Assembly (NCBI GenBank): GCA_026018925.1
Contig: JAKSZU010000009.1
Coordinates: 39,825,194-39,889,193, forward strand
Direction: 5' to 3'
DNA from: Tupaia tana
Lineage: Eukaryota; Chordata; Mammalia; Scandentia; Tupaiidae
Length of the DNA: 64,000 bases
The notes under the pieces are model-generated. The model was not told the origin of the DNA and did not search any database. It saw only the letters and a program-made list of their open reading frames with translations. Shown here one piece after another: positions 45,829-57,425 of this stretch. A program made the translations under genes and the position numbers. Every line of letters starts with the position of its first letter. The first letter of the stretch is position 1.

Positions 45829-45940
45829 TTTCTTTCATTTGTTAATTGAACAGAAATTTTAGTCTTAATTTAGTCTAATTTATTTACCTTTCCTTTAATG
45901 TGTGTATTTTTTTTCTATTGTCATATACAAGTTTTTATAG

Positions 45941-46195
45941 GGACCAGCAGATGGCATAGCAGTTACCTCACTGGACGCCCATATAGTCAACTGTGGTTTG
46001 AGTCCCAGAACCTACAACTTAAAACTCACTCTGGACACGTGTGCATGCATGGGCAAAATCCTGAGAGAATGGAGAAGTGATTATGGTCTGGTCATCTCCT
46101 CTGCGGGATGACTTCTCACTCTCTGACTCTCCGTCTCTCTCTTGTCTCTCTGGTGAGCATGTATACTCTATAGTAAAAGTCTCTCTTAAAATACT
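45941..46195 (+). mobile_element. tRNA-derived SINE
   Basis: GGGACCAGCAGATGGCATAG head and body with small deletions, ending GTCTCTCTTAAAATA. Confidence 0.92.
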
Positions 46196-46335
46196 AGTAA
46201 AAGATTTTATACTCTTATAGATTTAAATCTTTAATACACCTGGAAGCTATTTTCATGAAGAACATGATATGGGAATATAATTTTATATTTTCCTATTTCA
46301 AAGTTTATCCTTTCTTCATTGAACTGAAATGTTGA

Positions 46336-46902
46336 TTCTGTCATACATTAAGGTCTCAAATTATGCTGCAATAAAAAACAGTCCCCAAATCTTAATGGCT
46401 TACACAGTTTGTTTCTTTCTCAGATTACATATTGACAGCATGTCAGCACTGGAGCTCATTTTTTTTTTTTTTAATTTCAGGATCCAAACTTAAAGAACTA
46501 TCCTTATTAGAAACACGACCCTTTCTTTGGCAGGAGGAAAAGATTGTTTAAGCCATGCAATGAAATTTCTTTCATTATGGTTATATAGTTACCATAGTTA
46601 AATCTTCTGTCAAGTATGTTGTGTGTCATTTTTCTCAAATTTTATTAATCAAAGCAAAGTGGACCAAGCTTGACAACAATGGCAGGGTGTAAGGGAAAGG
46701 TGACAGGAGGGTACTCCTCTAACATGAAAGCTGCAACTTATATGGTCATGAGTGGGGTATATAACCCTCTTATAGGGCAGGAATGATTTGGGAGAATAAT
46801 AATATAGTTTACTATAACACATGTGTGAATCTTTTTCTGGGAAATTTATTCTGATGTTCTGGTCAGGTTATCTATGTCTGTGAACATACCACATTATTTT
46901 TA
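46336..46902. other. no gene recognised
   Basis: AT-rich sequence with a T12 tract near 46460. No coding pattern. Confidence 0.4.
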
Positions 46903-46911
46903 ATTAGTATA

Positions 46912-46916
<5 letters not shown>

Positions 46917-46945
<29 letters not shown>

Positions 46946-47198
46946 TTTTGGAGAGATTTTTTGCTATAGGGCGCATGCGCTCACCAGAAAGACAAAGACA
47001 GAGAGACAGAAAGCGAGAAATCACTCCCCAGGGGAGATGGCCACACCGCAATCCCTTCTCCTCTATTCTCCTCTTGGGATCTTGGGGACACACGCACACA
47101 CGCCTGGCATGAGTTTAAGCCACCAGGTCCGGGACTCGAACCGCAGTTGACTACATGGGAGTCCAGTGACATAGCCATTATGCTAACTGCTGGTCCCT
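46917..47198 (-). mobile_element. tRNA-derived SINE, long form
   Basis: Poly(T) tail, TTTGCTATAGGGCGCATGCG, head ending CTGCTGGTCCC. TSD ATTAGTATAGTTTT (46903-46916) and ATTAATATAGTTTT (47200-47213). Confidence 0.95.
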
Positions 47199-47214
47199 GA
47201 TTAATATAGTTTTT

Positions 47215-47565
47215 TCAGTAATTATTGACATCTGGTAATGCAAGATACTGCTTTCTTTATTATTGTCTTGACTCTCCTTGGTCTTCATTCCTCTTTATGA
47301 ATGTAAAATTCACTTATAATAGCAAAATATTTTAAAATATTTTATCCTACTAAATAGTATCTTTTCTTATGTTCCATTGGTCTAGTATATTGGTGAATAT
47401 AAATGTATTTGGATTTTTTTTATCAAATGAACTTGTTAACCTGTCCTGTTAATTTCATTAATTCTATAGATTAATGAATTCTGAAGATTATTATCACCTT
47501 TTTAATGTATAGGAAATTATGTCAAGTGCAAATCATGACAGATTCCTTTGTTTCATTGTTCAGGA
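47215..47565. other. no gene recognised
   Basis: AT-rich DNA without recognised repeat or coding signal. Confidence 0.4.
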
Positions 47566-47569
47566 TAGA

Positions 47570-47815
47570 GGACATGTGTGTGCATATGTGAGAGAGAGGG
47601 AGAATGAGAGAAGGGCACACCCTTCACACCTCCAGAGTCTGGTCATTCTGAGACCCCATTCCTCCAGTCTTCTAGCACATTAAAATGTGGGCACTTTCAA
47701 GTGCGCCGAGAGTGTTTCAGACTGACAGGGTTAGGGATTTGAGTCACGGTCACCATGTGGAATCTGTCTTCTCTTGAGCAGTGCATTACCAATGTGCCAT
47801 GGATCCGGCCCAACA
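47570..47815 (-). mobile_element. ancient divergent SINE
   Basis: Reverse strand: GGGCCGGATCCATGGCACAT head, GTGCCCACATTTTAATGTGC body, CT-rich end. Same family as 20695-20893. Confidence 0.75.
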
Positions 47816-48036
47816 ACAAGTTTCTATACCTTTTTAATTTTTTAGTTTTATATATAATTTTGTCTTTGGTCTCTTGAATGCATAATATAACTTATATTTT
47901 GCAAATGCAATTTGATATTTTAGTTACCTCTCTTTTAATTACAATTGAGTTTGTATATTTCACTCACTTTCTTTAGTGCTTTCTTTGACAGCCTTTTATA
48001 TTTCATTTCCCTTCCTACAAGTTCTTTACAAGCTTT

Positions 48037-48300
48037 TTTCTTTTTTTTTAGAGTTTTTTTTTTTTTTCTTTGCTATAGGGCGCATGCACTCACCAGACAG
48101 ACAGAGAGACAGAAAGTGAGAAATCACCCCCCAGGGGGATGGCCACGCCACAGTCCCTTCTCCTCCATTCTCCTCTCGGGATCTTGGGCATGCATGCACA
48201 CACGCCCAGCGTGAGTTTTAAGCCACCAGGTCCAGGTTGCGAACCACGGTCGACTACGTGGGAGTCCAGTGACATAGCTATTATGCCAACTGCTGGTCCC
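48037..48300 (-). mobile_element. tRNA-derived SINE, long form
   Basis: Full-length with interrupted poly(T). TSD TTTACAAGCTTT at 48025-48036 and 48301-48312. Confidence 0.95.
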
Positions 48301-48573
48301 TTTACAAGCTTTCTTCTTACCTCAAGTTTTCTAAAATCTATGGATTGCATTTCTATTTTATGAATTAATAGACTTTATATTTTTGAATATATCCTTACCC
48401 AAAAATATTTCTGACAGAGTCTAAAATGATTAAGTACATCTTTTCTACTCCTCCTCAATTACAAATCTTGGTCTCCTTTAAATAATCACTAAATTTAAAG
48501 GGCACCAACTAAAAATCCTTTGCTGTTATTGTTGTGCTGATGTCTAACATTTTATTTCCATCTTTAATTTTTG

Positions 48574-48827
48574 GTTTGTTTTTAAGAGGTTTTTGTCTCA
48601 GGGTGCATTCACTTCCTGGACAGAGAGAGAGAGAGAGAGTCTGTGAAACAGAAAATGAGAACTCACCCCCCAGAGGGAATGGCCCTTCTCCTTCATTCTT
48701 CTCCCGGGATCTTGGGCACACATGAACACCTGCCCATTGTGATTTTCAAGGCACCAGGTCCAGGACTCAAACTGCTATAGTCCATGTGGGAGTCAAGTGA
48801 TATAACCACTACCCCATCTGCTGGCCC
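48574..48827 (-). mobile_element. older tRNA-derived SINE
   Basis: TTTTTGTCTCAGGGTGCATT start and a head ending ATCTGCTGGCCC. A degenerate TSD (C)CATCTTTA(A)TTTT lies on both sides. Confidence 0.9.
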
Positions 48828-48842
48828 TTCATCTTTATTTTA

Positions 48843-49170
48843 ATAACAATTGCTATTTTTCATTTGATAATGAATTAAATTTATAAAATATAATCAAGAT
48901 TTAGACTTCTGTTGTTTTCACATTCAATTTTACTTTCACTTTTCTTCCTGAAAGACATCCTTTAGAGTGTCTTTCAACAAGATTCTATGTGGTTATGCAT
49001 CTCAATTTTGTATTTTTTAAAATGTCTTTGTTTTTGCTCTTCGATGGAAGTTGGGCTAAATATATTATACCATAACTTCTGGCATCAATTCATACTGATG
49101 ATGAATCCAACTGTTAAATTATTGTTCTTTTGTACATTATCTGCTTTTTTCATGTATGGCAGCTTTTACT
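48843..49170. other. no gene recognised
   Basis: AT-rich. The long ORF beginning 48987 is open by chance and then runs into the next SINE. Confidence 0.4.
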
Positions 49171-49187
49171 TTCCCCCCTATATTCTT

Positions 49188-49456
49188 TTTTTTTTTTTTT
49201 TTTGGAAAGGTTTACGCTCTAGGGCGCGTGCGCTCGCCAGACAGACAGAGAGAGACAGAGAGGTAGGACGCCAGAAATCACCCCCCAGGGGGATGGTCAT
49301 GCCGCAATCCCTTCTCCTCCATTCTCCTCTCAGGATCTTGGGCACGCACGCACACGCGCCCGGCGTGAGTTTTAAGCCACCGGGTCCGGGACGCGAACCG
49401 CGGTCGACTACGTGGGAATCCAGCAACATAGCCATTACGCTAACTGCTGGTTCCCT
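49188..49456 (-). mobile_element. tRNA-derived SINE, young long form
   Basis: CpG-rich copy with a small change in the CT stretch (GGTAGGACGCCAG). Perfect TSD CCCCCTATATTCTT at 49174-49187 and 49457-49470. Confidence 0.96.
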
Positions 49457-49470
49457 CCCCCTATATTCTT

Positions 49471-50450
49471 AATATTCAGCAGTAATATTCTGTTTCATTA
49501 AGTCATGTCTATTTATGGATTTATGTTTTAATTACCTTGCTATTTAAAATTACTTTTGAGTGGAGGATCCATGTCTTTCTGCAATTCTGGAAATTTTTTT
49601 TCAAAACATCTTTTGATATTGTTTCTACCATTCTCTCTCTTATATTTTGTAAATCCTATTAGATCTATGGTGGAAACTGACAATTTTCTATTTATATTAA
49701 CTATCTTTCATCATTTTTATAACTTTGCTTATGTGCTGCATTCTCAGTGAATTATTTGGCCACATATTACATTCCATTAAATCCTTCTTTGCTTATGTCC
49801 TGTTTAGAGTTTATTTACTCTACTGAATGATATTTTTCATTTCTCAGATTTTTAATAGGGTGCTTTTTGTGTCATCCTAATTATATTTCATTCTCCTTGT
49901 GTTTCATACATAATTAAATTTTTCTTTATAGATATTATTCTTTTATGTATATCTTTCTCAATCCTAACTATGCTTAATTTAAATCTATTTTCAATTGTTT
50001 TTAATTTTCATTTTAAATGACACAAATGTAACTTCTAACTGTGGCTGCTTGGGTAACTATTCCCAGTATTATTTTTGCTGTGTGTGATTTATAGATTCAT
50101 TGTACATAGAACATTTATTTCTCTATTTCCATCTCTCTCCTTTTACTTCCCCATGCCTAGTAATTTTGTACTTCCTTCCACTTAGGCACCTCTGTAGAAA
50201 AAACTGGTTTTATACAAGTGGCTTAAACCCCTACTGACATTACATAAATGATAAAGAGACATAGTCTGTGCTCCTATTAACTTCCTTTGTGTCAGAAACA
50301 GGATATAGTTCCTCCAGTATATTCATAGTGACTTCAATTCCAAGTTACTTCCTAGCTAATCAATATCCAAAGTCCCAGGGAAATATTAATATTAAACAAG
50401 AATATTGTATCAGCTGAACTGGACTTTATCTCAAATGCTCACACCAAGAA
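49471..50450. other. AT-rich DNA, no gene recognised
   Basis: About 1 kb without SINE. Low-complexity T-rich stretches and no coding pattern. A very old L1 is possible but not supported strongly. Confidence 0.4.
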
Positions 50451-50454
50451 TACT

Positions 50455-50585
50455 GATAAATGTTTGATATGGTGGCTATGCTTATTTTCCTGATGGGATC
50501 ATTACATGTTGTATTCATGGATGGAAAAATTATACTGAACTCACAAATATGTACAACTACTATATGTCCACTTAAAAAAAGAGAA
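50455..50585 (+). mobile_element. old L1 3' end (probable)
   Basis: TTTGATATGGTGGCTATGCT followed by an eroded L1 terminal pattern (ATGTACAACTACTATATGTC) and an A7 tail. Confidence 0.55.
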
Positions 50586-51455
50586 TGATCAGAAAAGCTA
50601 TGAGATCTGTCTGGAATACAAGGACCAGGAAGGATTTAGTGATTTGGTATTCAAGGGCCACTGAAGCATATTAGAAGAATACTTCTTTTGCCATCTGATG
50701 TTTTCTTCCATATACCAGGAAATAAATTAAAATAATGTTCTTCTGGTTCTTCTCACTCTTCTTACCTACTATACTCCTGGGGATAAGTGTGACTCAGATG
50801 AATGGTGAATTTGGGATAAGGAGTTAGACATGTATCACTCAGTATCTGCCTCTCCTTTTCCACTTGGGATCCTGCTCCCAATGTGGAGCACATATTCCAG
50901 TCAACTCCCTTATGCAATAAGTTTAATATATGACTGGACTCCCCATATGAAGTGCCTTGAGATTTCCCAGGCTGGTAGGATAATTTTGTCTAGTTTTGAT
51001 GGATAATACAAAAAGGCTTCTTGCCCATAGATATGTCACATTATCCAATATCAGCTTTACCAGTTATTCTACATGATTTGTACCTATAAATGTTTCAATT
51101 AATCCTAAACTCATGTGGAGAAACTTCTAAACCCCAACAAGGAGAAAGAATAAAATTGTTTCCTGCTCATAATTAATACAGTTCAGCTTTTCTAATAAGT
51201 TACATTTCAAAATATTGCTCTATACATGTCTAGCCGAAGTCTCATGCCCAATTTTTGTTCTCTCTCTCCTCACAAAAATTACTCTCATCATCAATCTGTC
51301 ACTTGCTCTATTCCCACTCTCATCTTTCACCTTCTGTATCTCTTATCTTTTTCATTGTGCTTCTTTGATTTTTTTCCATAAACAAATTTATTTTTCTTTG
51401 ACTTCTTCCATTTTCCTCTCCATCTATTTTCTAAATCTGTATCATGAAGCCTTAA
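50586..51455. other. no gene recognised
   Basis: Unique-looking DNA with a more balanced base composition than its neighbours. An unrecognised LTR or other old repeat cannot be excluded. Confidence 0.4.
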
Positions 51456-51459
51456 TGGC

Positions 51460-52433
51460 TATAAAAGCAAAGGATTATCTGTAAATAATATATCTGATAA
51501 GGGATTAATACCCAGAATATATAAACAACTCTTATAAATCAATAACAACAAAAACAATCCAATTCAAAATAGGCTGGCATTTCTCCAATGAAAATTAAGA
51601 CATTTCGCCAGAAAAGGCATATAAATGGTCAAAGAGAATATGGCAAAATGCTCAGCATCACAATTATTATGGAAATGCAAATCAAAAGTACAGTGAGATG
51701 CCCCATCACATCCATGAGGATGCCGATTATTTCAAAAACAGAGATAACAAATATTAGAGAGTATGTGGAGAAATTGTAATCCTCATTATTGCTAGTGGGA
51801 ACATAAAAGTGGTACAGTCACTGTAGAAAACACTTTGATGGTTTCTTAAAGAATTAACATAGAATTACCATATGATCCAGCAATGCCACTTCTAGGTGTA
51901 TACTCAAAAGGCTTTGAAAGCAAGAAATAAAACAGTTAACTTGTACATTAACATTCATAGCAGCATTATTCACAATTGCTAAAAAGTAGAAACTATCCAA
52001 GTGTCTACTGACAGATGAGTTGATAAACAAAAAGTGATATATACATAGAATATTACCCATTCATAAAAAAGAATGATTCTGATATGTGCTATAATATAGA
52101 TAAACTTTAAAACATTCTGTAGGTAAAATAAGCCAGACACAAAAAGATAAGTATCATATGACTCCATTTATATGCAATATCTAAATGAGGCAAACTCATA
52201 AAGACAGAAAGTAGATTAGAGGTTGCCAGGGATGCAAGGAAGTGAGAAAGGGAACTATTGTTTAATGGGTATAGACTTTATGTTTGGAATGGTTAAAAGT
52301 TCTGAAAATGGTTAATGTTGCAGGTTGTTTAACACTGAGAATTTATTTCATGCCATTGAATTGTGTAGCTAAAAATGATTAAAAATTTAAATCAGAAATT
52401 TTATATTATGTATATTACAATAAAAATTTTTAA
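51460..52433 (+). mobile_element. old L1M (MA/MB-like) 3' portion
   Basis: ORF2 C-terminal region in degraded frames: TCTGATAAGGGATTAATACC near 51492, CATATGATCCAGCAATGCCA near 51869, GCAGCATTATTCACAATTGC near 51960. The 3' UTR has AGAGGTTGCCAGGGATGCAA and ends with an AATAAAAATTTTT tail. It is shared across eutherians and far older than the L1s at 3-9 kb and 35-42 kb. Confidence 0.85.
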
Positions 52434-52915
52434 ATAAGTAAGGCAGAAAGACCATAGCTAATAATACTTAAATACTCTTATCTCTTTAAACAGATCTCTG
52501 TCACATAGGAGATGTATAAACTTGGGCAAACCACTTCATTTTCTCTCTGAAGCAAATCTATCTTCATTATCTGTAAACTGGGACTGTACTGCACCAACAA
52601 TCCCATATGGTTTTAAGCGCAATTGTAACCTACCATGTCTAAATCTCCTTGTATTATACAGTAAGTGCTTGAAGTACTTAGTACTTTATGTTTTACAACA
52701 TGGATATAAAGTAGACGTAGCTTTGCTATTACTAATGAAATTAGCATCACTGTAAATGGCTGTGAAAACACATCTGGGAAAGAGATTTTTGTTATATAAC
52801 CTCAACCAAGGCCTAGTCTGAATAATTGCTTAAATCAAGTCTCACACAGGAAGTTTAAATTTCAAGAGAGTAAGATATCTAACAGTCAAACTTAACACAT
52901 CTTAAACAAATTCTT
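52434..52915. other. no gene recognised
   Basis: No repeat or coding signature. The 77-codon ORF at 52522 has no recognised domain. Confidence 0.4.
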
Positions 52916-53285
52916 TAACATTTCTCCTAACACACTACTCACCCGTCTTCCACATCACAGGACACAACACTACCATCTGCCCAGTTACATGAGACAGAGA
53001 CATTCCTCCTCCTCCTCCTACCCACTTCACACTCATTCCACTACCGAATTCAATCTATTTCACTTCCAAAACATATCTCTAATCTGCCCGCTCCTCATTC
53101 CCACTGACACTGGCACCACCTGGGCTACAGCAAAATACTTCAAGTTTGTTTCCCTGTTTCCTCTCTGGACTATTTCCATTCTACACAGAGTAGCCAGAAT
53201 GACCTTCAATATAGAGACTGAATTATGTAACCCTATTTTAAACTCTTTAATTCTAATTCTCTTTGAATAAAACCTATACTTATTT
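52916..53285 (+). mobile_element. L2 LINE, first part
   Basis: Degraded L2 3' region. CACAGAGTAGCCAGAATGACC and TAAACTCTTTAATTC correspond to conserved text of L2 ORF2. It continues after the SINE cluster at 54406. Confidence 0.7.
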
Positions 53286-53289
53286 AACA

Positions 53290-53368
53290 TTTTTAATGTA
53301 TTTATTTATTTTATCTATGAGAGAAAGAGAGAGATAGAGGTACTCCCTTCACAAAAGTGTATTCATAT
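53290..53368 (-). mobile_element. ancient SINE, tail part (split)
   Basis: TTTATTTATTTTATCTATGA tail and GA-rich run on the plus strand. The remainder is at 53642-53775, after a younger SINE. Confidence 0.7.
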
Positions 53369-53625
53369 AGGGACCAGCAGCTAGTGTAATGGCTATGTCA
53401 CTGGACTCCCATGTAGTCGACCATGGTTTGCGTCCTGGACCCGGTGGCTTAAACTCATGCCAGGTGCGTGTGCGTGCGTGCCCAAGATCCCAAGGGGAGA
53501 ACGGAAGAGAAGGGATTGCAGCGTGGCCATCCCCCCTGGGGGGTGATTTCTCACTTTCTGTCTCTCTGTCTCTCTCTGTCTGTCTGGCGAGCATACATGC
53601 CCTATAGCAAAAACCTCTCCAAGAA
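53369..53625 (+). mobile_element. tRNA-derived SINE nested in ancient SINE
   Basis: Near full-length. Perfect 16-bp TSD AAAAGTGTATTCATAT at 53353-53368 and 53626-53641. Confidence 0.96.
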
Positions 53626-53641
53626 AAAAGTGTATTCATAT

Positions 53642-53775
53642 ACTATGCACTGCCAACCTATGAGCACGAATGTCTGTACTTGGCGCATATAAGGAGACCT
53701 TAAGACATGAACCTGGGAACTTTCTGTGTGGCCTCAGCATTACAGGGCAATACTGCTATGTCACTGGGGCTCGTC
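53642..53775 (-). mobile_element. ancient SINE, head part
   Basis: Reverse strand: GACGAGCCCCAGTGACATAG head, then GTTCCCAGGTTCATGTCTTA. Joins 53290-53368. Confidence 0.68.
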
Positions 53776-53787
53776 AAATCCAGACTT

Positions 53788-54026
53788 TTTCTTTTTTTTG
53801 AGAGATGTTTGCTATAGGGTGTGTGCGCTTGCCAGAAAGACAGAAAGAGACAGAAAGTAAGAAATCACCCCCCCAGGGGGGATGGCCATGCCACAATCCC
53901 TTCTCTATTCTCCTCTCAGGATCTTGGGCACACACGCACATGTGCCTGATGTGAGTTTAAGTCACCAGGTCCAGAACTTGAACAGCAGTTGACTATATGG
54001 GAGTCCAGCGATATAGCCATTACACC
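53788..54026 (-). mobile_element. tRNA-derived SINE lacking its 5' end
   Basis: Good body and tail. The head stops at GCCATTACA and lacks the final CTAACTGCTGGTCCC. The break is joined to one arm of an inverted repeat (54028-54042). Confidence 0.9.
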
Positions 54027-54082
54027 TTGCATAGTCTTTATTATACAGGAGATTGTAGAGCCACATTAAGAAGTCTGGGTTT

Positions 54083-54326
54083 GGGACCAGCAGTTGGCAT
54101 AATGACTATGTTGCTGGACTCCCATATAGTCAACTGTGGTTTGAGTCCCAGACCCAGTGGCTTAAACTCACGCCAGGCATGTGTGTGTGTGTGCCCAAGA
54201 TCCCGAGAAGAGAATGGAGGAGAAAGGATTGTGGCATGGCCATCCCCCCTGAGGGGTGATTTCTCACTTTCTGTCTCTCTCTGTCTTTCTGACCAGCACA
54301 CACTCTGTATAGCAAAAACCTCTCCA
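54083..54326 (+). mobile_element. tRNA-derived SINE with pentanucleotide tail
   Basis: GGGACCAGCAGTTGGCATAA head, complete body. The A tail is now (AAAAT)n. Confidence 0.94.
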
Positions 54327-54377
54327 AAAATAAAATAAAATAAAATAAAATAAAATAAAATAAAATAAAATAAAAAA
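54326..54377. repeat. (AAAAT)n microsatellite
   Basis: About ten AAAAT units in the SINE tail. Confidence 0.95.
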
Positions 54378-54405
54378 TAACATAACACAAAATAAAGACT
54401 ATGCA

Positions 54406-54815
54406 TGTAATCCAGCCTTATCTCAGGCTTCTCTTCCATCTCCTACTTTGCACGTAACACTTCTCTTCATTCCTTGGGTATACTAAATCTTTTACCCCCT
54501 TAGAGAACCTGAGAAGTACTATGGCTCAACCTGAAACACTGCTATCGTATTCTTCATCTGGTTTCAGCTTAAACGGCACTTTCTCAGGACAACCCACCAC
54601 CACCCTATAACTAAAGTAGGTTCTGCATATTAGTCTCACAGCAACTGGATAATGATTTATGCACTCCATTCTCTTTATTATAGTACTTTACACTACAATG
54701 TAGTATCTATGAGAACAAGAATTATAACTGTTTTATTCAGTACTATAACTGTAGCTCTACCATGAGGCTTCGCACATGGTAAGCATTCAATAAATATTTG
54801 TTGAACAATTCAATA
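54406..54815 (+). mobile_element. L2 LINE, second part (3' end)
   Basis: Continues L2 with TCTCTTCCATCTCCTACTTT. It ends with the typical L2 terminus: CTATGAGAACAAGAATTATA and CATTCAATAAATATTTGTTG. Confidence 0.8.
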
Positions 54816-55227
54816 AGTAAAGCAAGCAGTAACAAGTTGGTGTATATTAATATCTTTGTGTTTCATTAATATGTACAGTTGTGTATACTGATTCCCCGCA
54901 TAAAAAACAATTACACGAGAGTGACAATATATTCTCATTTCAATCAGTTAGAAGTTATCACGTGAATATTTTAATTTCCACACAAGCTATGACCATTTCA
55001 CATTCACATAAGAATAATAAAACATTTTGTGAGGACTTTGTGGAAGAGCCATCAACTGAAATGATCTTGTTTTACTGGCATGTGCAGCTTGTAAATAATC
55101 CAATTAAGATAGGGAGAATCATTCCCAATGAGACCCTTAAAAATTTGAATGCTGTGATGTTCTCATTATATTGCACTATCTAGTAAATTAATTTTTACTT
55201 CACAAAAACAGCCAGTATTTATTTATT
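54816..55227. other. no gene recognised
   Basis: A 100-codon ORF (54881-55183) has no recognised domain and normal AT-rich composition, and I do not call it a gene. Confidence 0.4.
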
Positions 55228-55487
55228 TATTTAGCTATGGGGTATGTGAACTTGCCAGAAAGAGATGGAGAGAAAGAAAGAGGGAGGAAAAGTGAGAAAT
55301 CACCCCCCCAAAAGGGGATGGCCATACAACAAATCTCTTCTTTTCCATTCTTGTCTCAGAATTTGGGGCAAGCATGCACACATGCCTGGTATGTTTTTCA
55401 AGCCACCGGGTCCGGGACTCAAACCAATAAGTCAACCATATGAGACCTAGTCACCTAAATCAGCAGCACATCACCAGCTGTCCCAAT
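55228..55487 (-). mobile_element. older tRNA-derived SINE
   Basis: TAGCTATGGGGTATGTGAAC start, C7/AAAAGGGG hairpin remnant, head ending ATCACCAGCTGTCCC. Confidence 0.88.
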
Positions 55488-55599
55488 AGCCAGTTCTTTT
55501 TCTAAGCTAACTCTGTACTTAAATCCAAATGCACATGTGCATGCACACACACACACACATTTATATCATAGCCTTACTTGAAAAAAAATATAATTTTCT

Positions 55600-56420
55600 T
55601 TAATTTGTGTAAGTGTACCTCTAGCAGCATAATTACAGAAAGCACATTGGGTACAGAAGTCACGCTCAACTGCAGCATTCAGACAGCTGAGAAACAGGGG
55701 TCTGACAAATGTGTTTTAGGGGGGGATTTCTGGAGCACCCATTTTCCAACATTTCTTAATGCTCTTCTGGCTAAGTGTCTGCTGCTGTCCAAATGAAGAC
55801 TTTCATTATCTCATGCTTTATAAGCTCTTTGACCTGGTAAAATTGACAGTGGAAAGCTACCTCACCAAGCTAATTAGGTTTTTCATTAACTTTTTAGCTC
55901 TGGTATTACTTTGCTTTCAATATGATGGAGAGTATTTTGAAGTAACAAATTTAAGTGAGGATCATACAAACTTAATTTGGGAGGCTACAGATATCCTTTA
56001 GCTAACTTTCATTAGATTGGGCTGTGATCAGTCACAAGAGAAGGGACAGTTAGAGCAGGATATGTTCTCCAATTGAAAGTGGTTTAAAAAGGGCTATCAG
56101 GGTGATGCAGTGGTTGATTTGGTTTATGTAATTTAATTAAAAGGCAACAAACCTTTTGTACTCATCCTTTCATATTAACACTCTTGGGCTTGAAAGCTGC
56201 TCACACCAAATCACATCATCTTAATATAATTACCAGCTCACCACAAAGCAAAGTGCAGCCTTAAGTAAGCTAAGTCCAATAAGTGCCTTTGGCCATCACT
56301 TAGTCTAAAGGATTTCACAATTTAACAGAGAAACTTTTTCCAAACAATATTTTAAAAGGATGTCCTATTTCAGTCTCTATCCAGTAATCTGTTGGGGCAT
56401 GAAAATATGACTCTCCAAAA
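55600..56420. other. repeat-free island, candidate conserved non-coding DNA
   Basis: About 800 bp in which I see no SINE, L1, MIR or microsatellite, unusual for this window. It has homeodomain-type TAATTA cores at 55871-55876 and TTAATTAA at 56133-56140. Open frames are short. An enhancer or other conserved element is only a hypothesis. Confidence 0.4.
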
Positions 56421-56519
56421 TAATGAAGTCTTTTAATAAAGAAAGGTATCTTGAAAAAAAAAAGGGAAGTCCTAAATGTAAAATAGATAATAAAAGTAAT
56501 GACAATGATAGCAAGCATT

Positions 56520-56700
56520 GTTCTAAATCCTACATGCATGCTACCTCATTTAATCTTCACAAACTCTATTATCAACATCCTTATTTTATAGATAAATAAA
56601 AAACACAAGAAGGTTAATAAAATGCTAGGAAGTGGTATATCCTGGATTCAAAGACTGGCAGGCAGGCAGTCTGCTCCAGTCTATTAACCACCATTGGATA
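56520..56700 (-). mobile_element. MIR SINE
   Basis: The plus strand reads CCTCATTTAATCTTCACAAA, TATTTTATAGATAAATAAAA and GGATTCAAAGACTGGCAGGC, the reverse MIR order. Confidence 0.8.
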
Positions 56701-57252
56701 TTTACTAGGATAAAGGAGAGTTTTTCAAATTAGAAAGACAATAACCAAATTCCTGCTTTAACAGACACACCTCTCCCCTGTGACCTCTTACCCAGAGATA
56801 GTGGATAATGACTTGCGATAGGATATGAACAATACTGAACAATGAAGATCAAATGTTTTAATACACCACCTGAGACTTGCAGAGGAGTAGGAGCTGCATC
56901 AGCCGTTAAGTTGGTAGTAATGGACTTACCAGGGAAGTGGCAGTATTATGAAAGGAAAGTACCTAATTGAATGTGCACCTTAACTAACACTAGAAAGTAC
57001 CACCAAAAAGGGAATTTTTAATTACGAAATTTACCACACCATGCCATAAGGGCCAGTTATCAACCTAACACTCATGAGCTTCCTGTGGTATTAGAGAGAA
57101 CTAGAGAGAGGCAAGTGGGAGAACCTTGGTTGAGCATTCTGGGAGAAAGGAATTTATAATCAAGCAGACATCTCCAACAGCTGAATCCCTCTCATTATAG
57201 CTGCAGCCCCAACCTCTTCCCACCTGGTTCTTTTCTCTCTTTGAAGAAACAG
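56701..57252. other. no gene recognised
   Basis: No coding or clear repeat signature. Confidence 0.4.
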
Positions 57253-57257
57253 CAGGT

Positions 57258-57425
57258 GGGGCCAGCAGGTGGCATGGTGGTGAAGGGCGCTGGAATCTCA
57301 CATGGTCGACTGCTGTTCAAGTCCTGGACCTAGTGGCTTGCCCTCTCACTTGCTTTCCCTCTTTCACTCTGTCCTTCTCTAGTCAAATATTTTAAAGTTA
57401 AATAAAATAATTCCTTAAAAAAAAG
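57258..57425 (+). mobile_element. SINE, short form
   Basis: GGGGCCAGCAGGTGGCATGG head to GGACCTAGTGGCTTG, then straight into a CT-rich run and a GTTAAATAAAATAATTCC tail. Confidence 0.9.

Larger units (their letters stand above)
44885..46335 (-). mobile_element. old L1M-type fragment with several insertions
   Basis: Complement of L1 ORF2 C-terminal/3' region. GAAATGGTATCTCATTGTGA is at 44903-44922. Further pieces follow at 45555-45663 (AGTATTAGTCCCTTCTGAGT), 45829-45900 and 46196-46335. Insertions are SINEs at 44990-45268, 45290-45550 and 45941-46195, and a lone monomer at 45664-45828. Confidence 0.75.

Noticed and set aside
54881..55183. A 100-codon plus-strand ORF
   Set aside because: Composition and residue pattern look random, with no domain or start context. 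Kept as non-coding.
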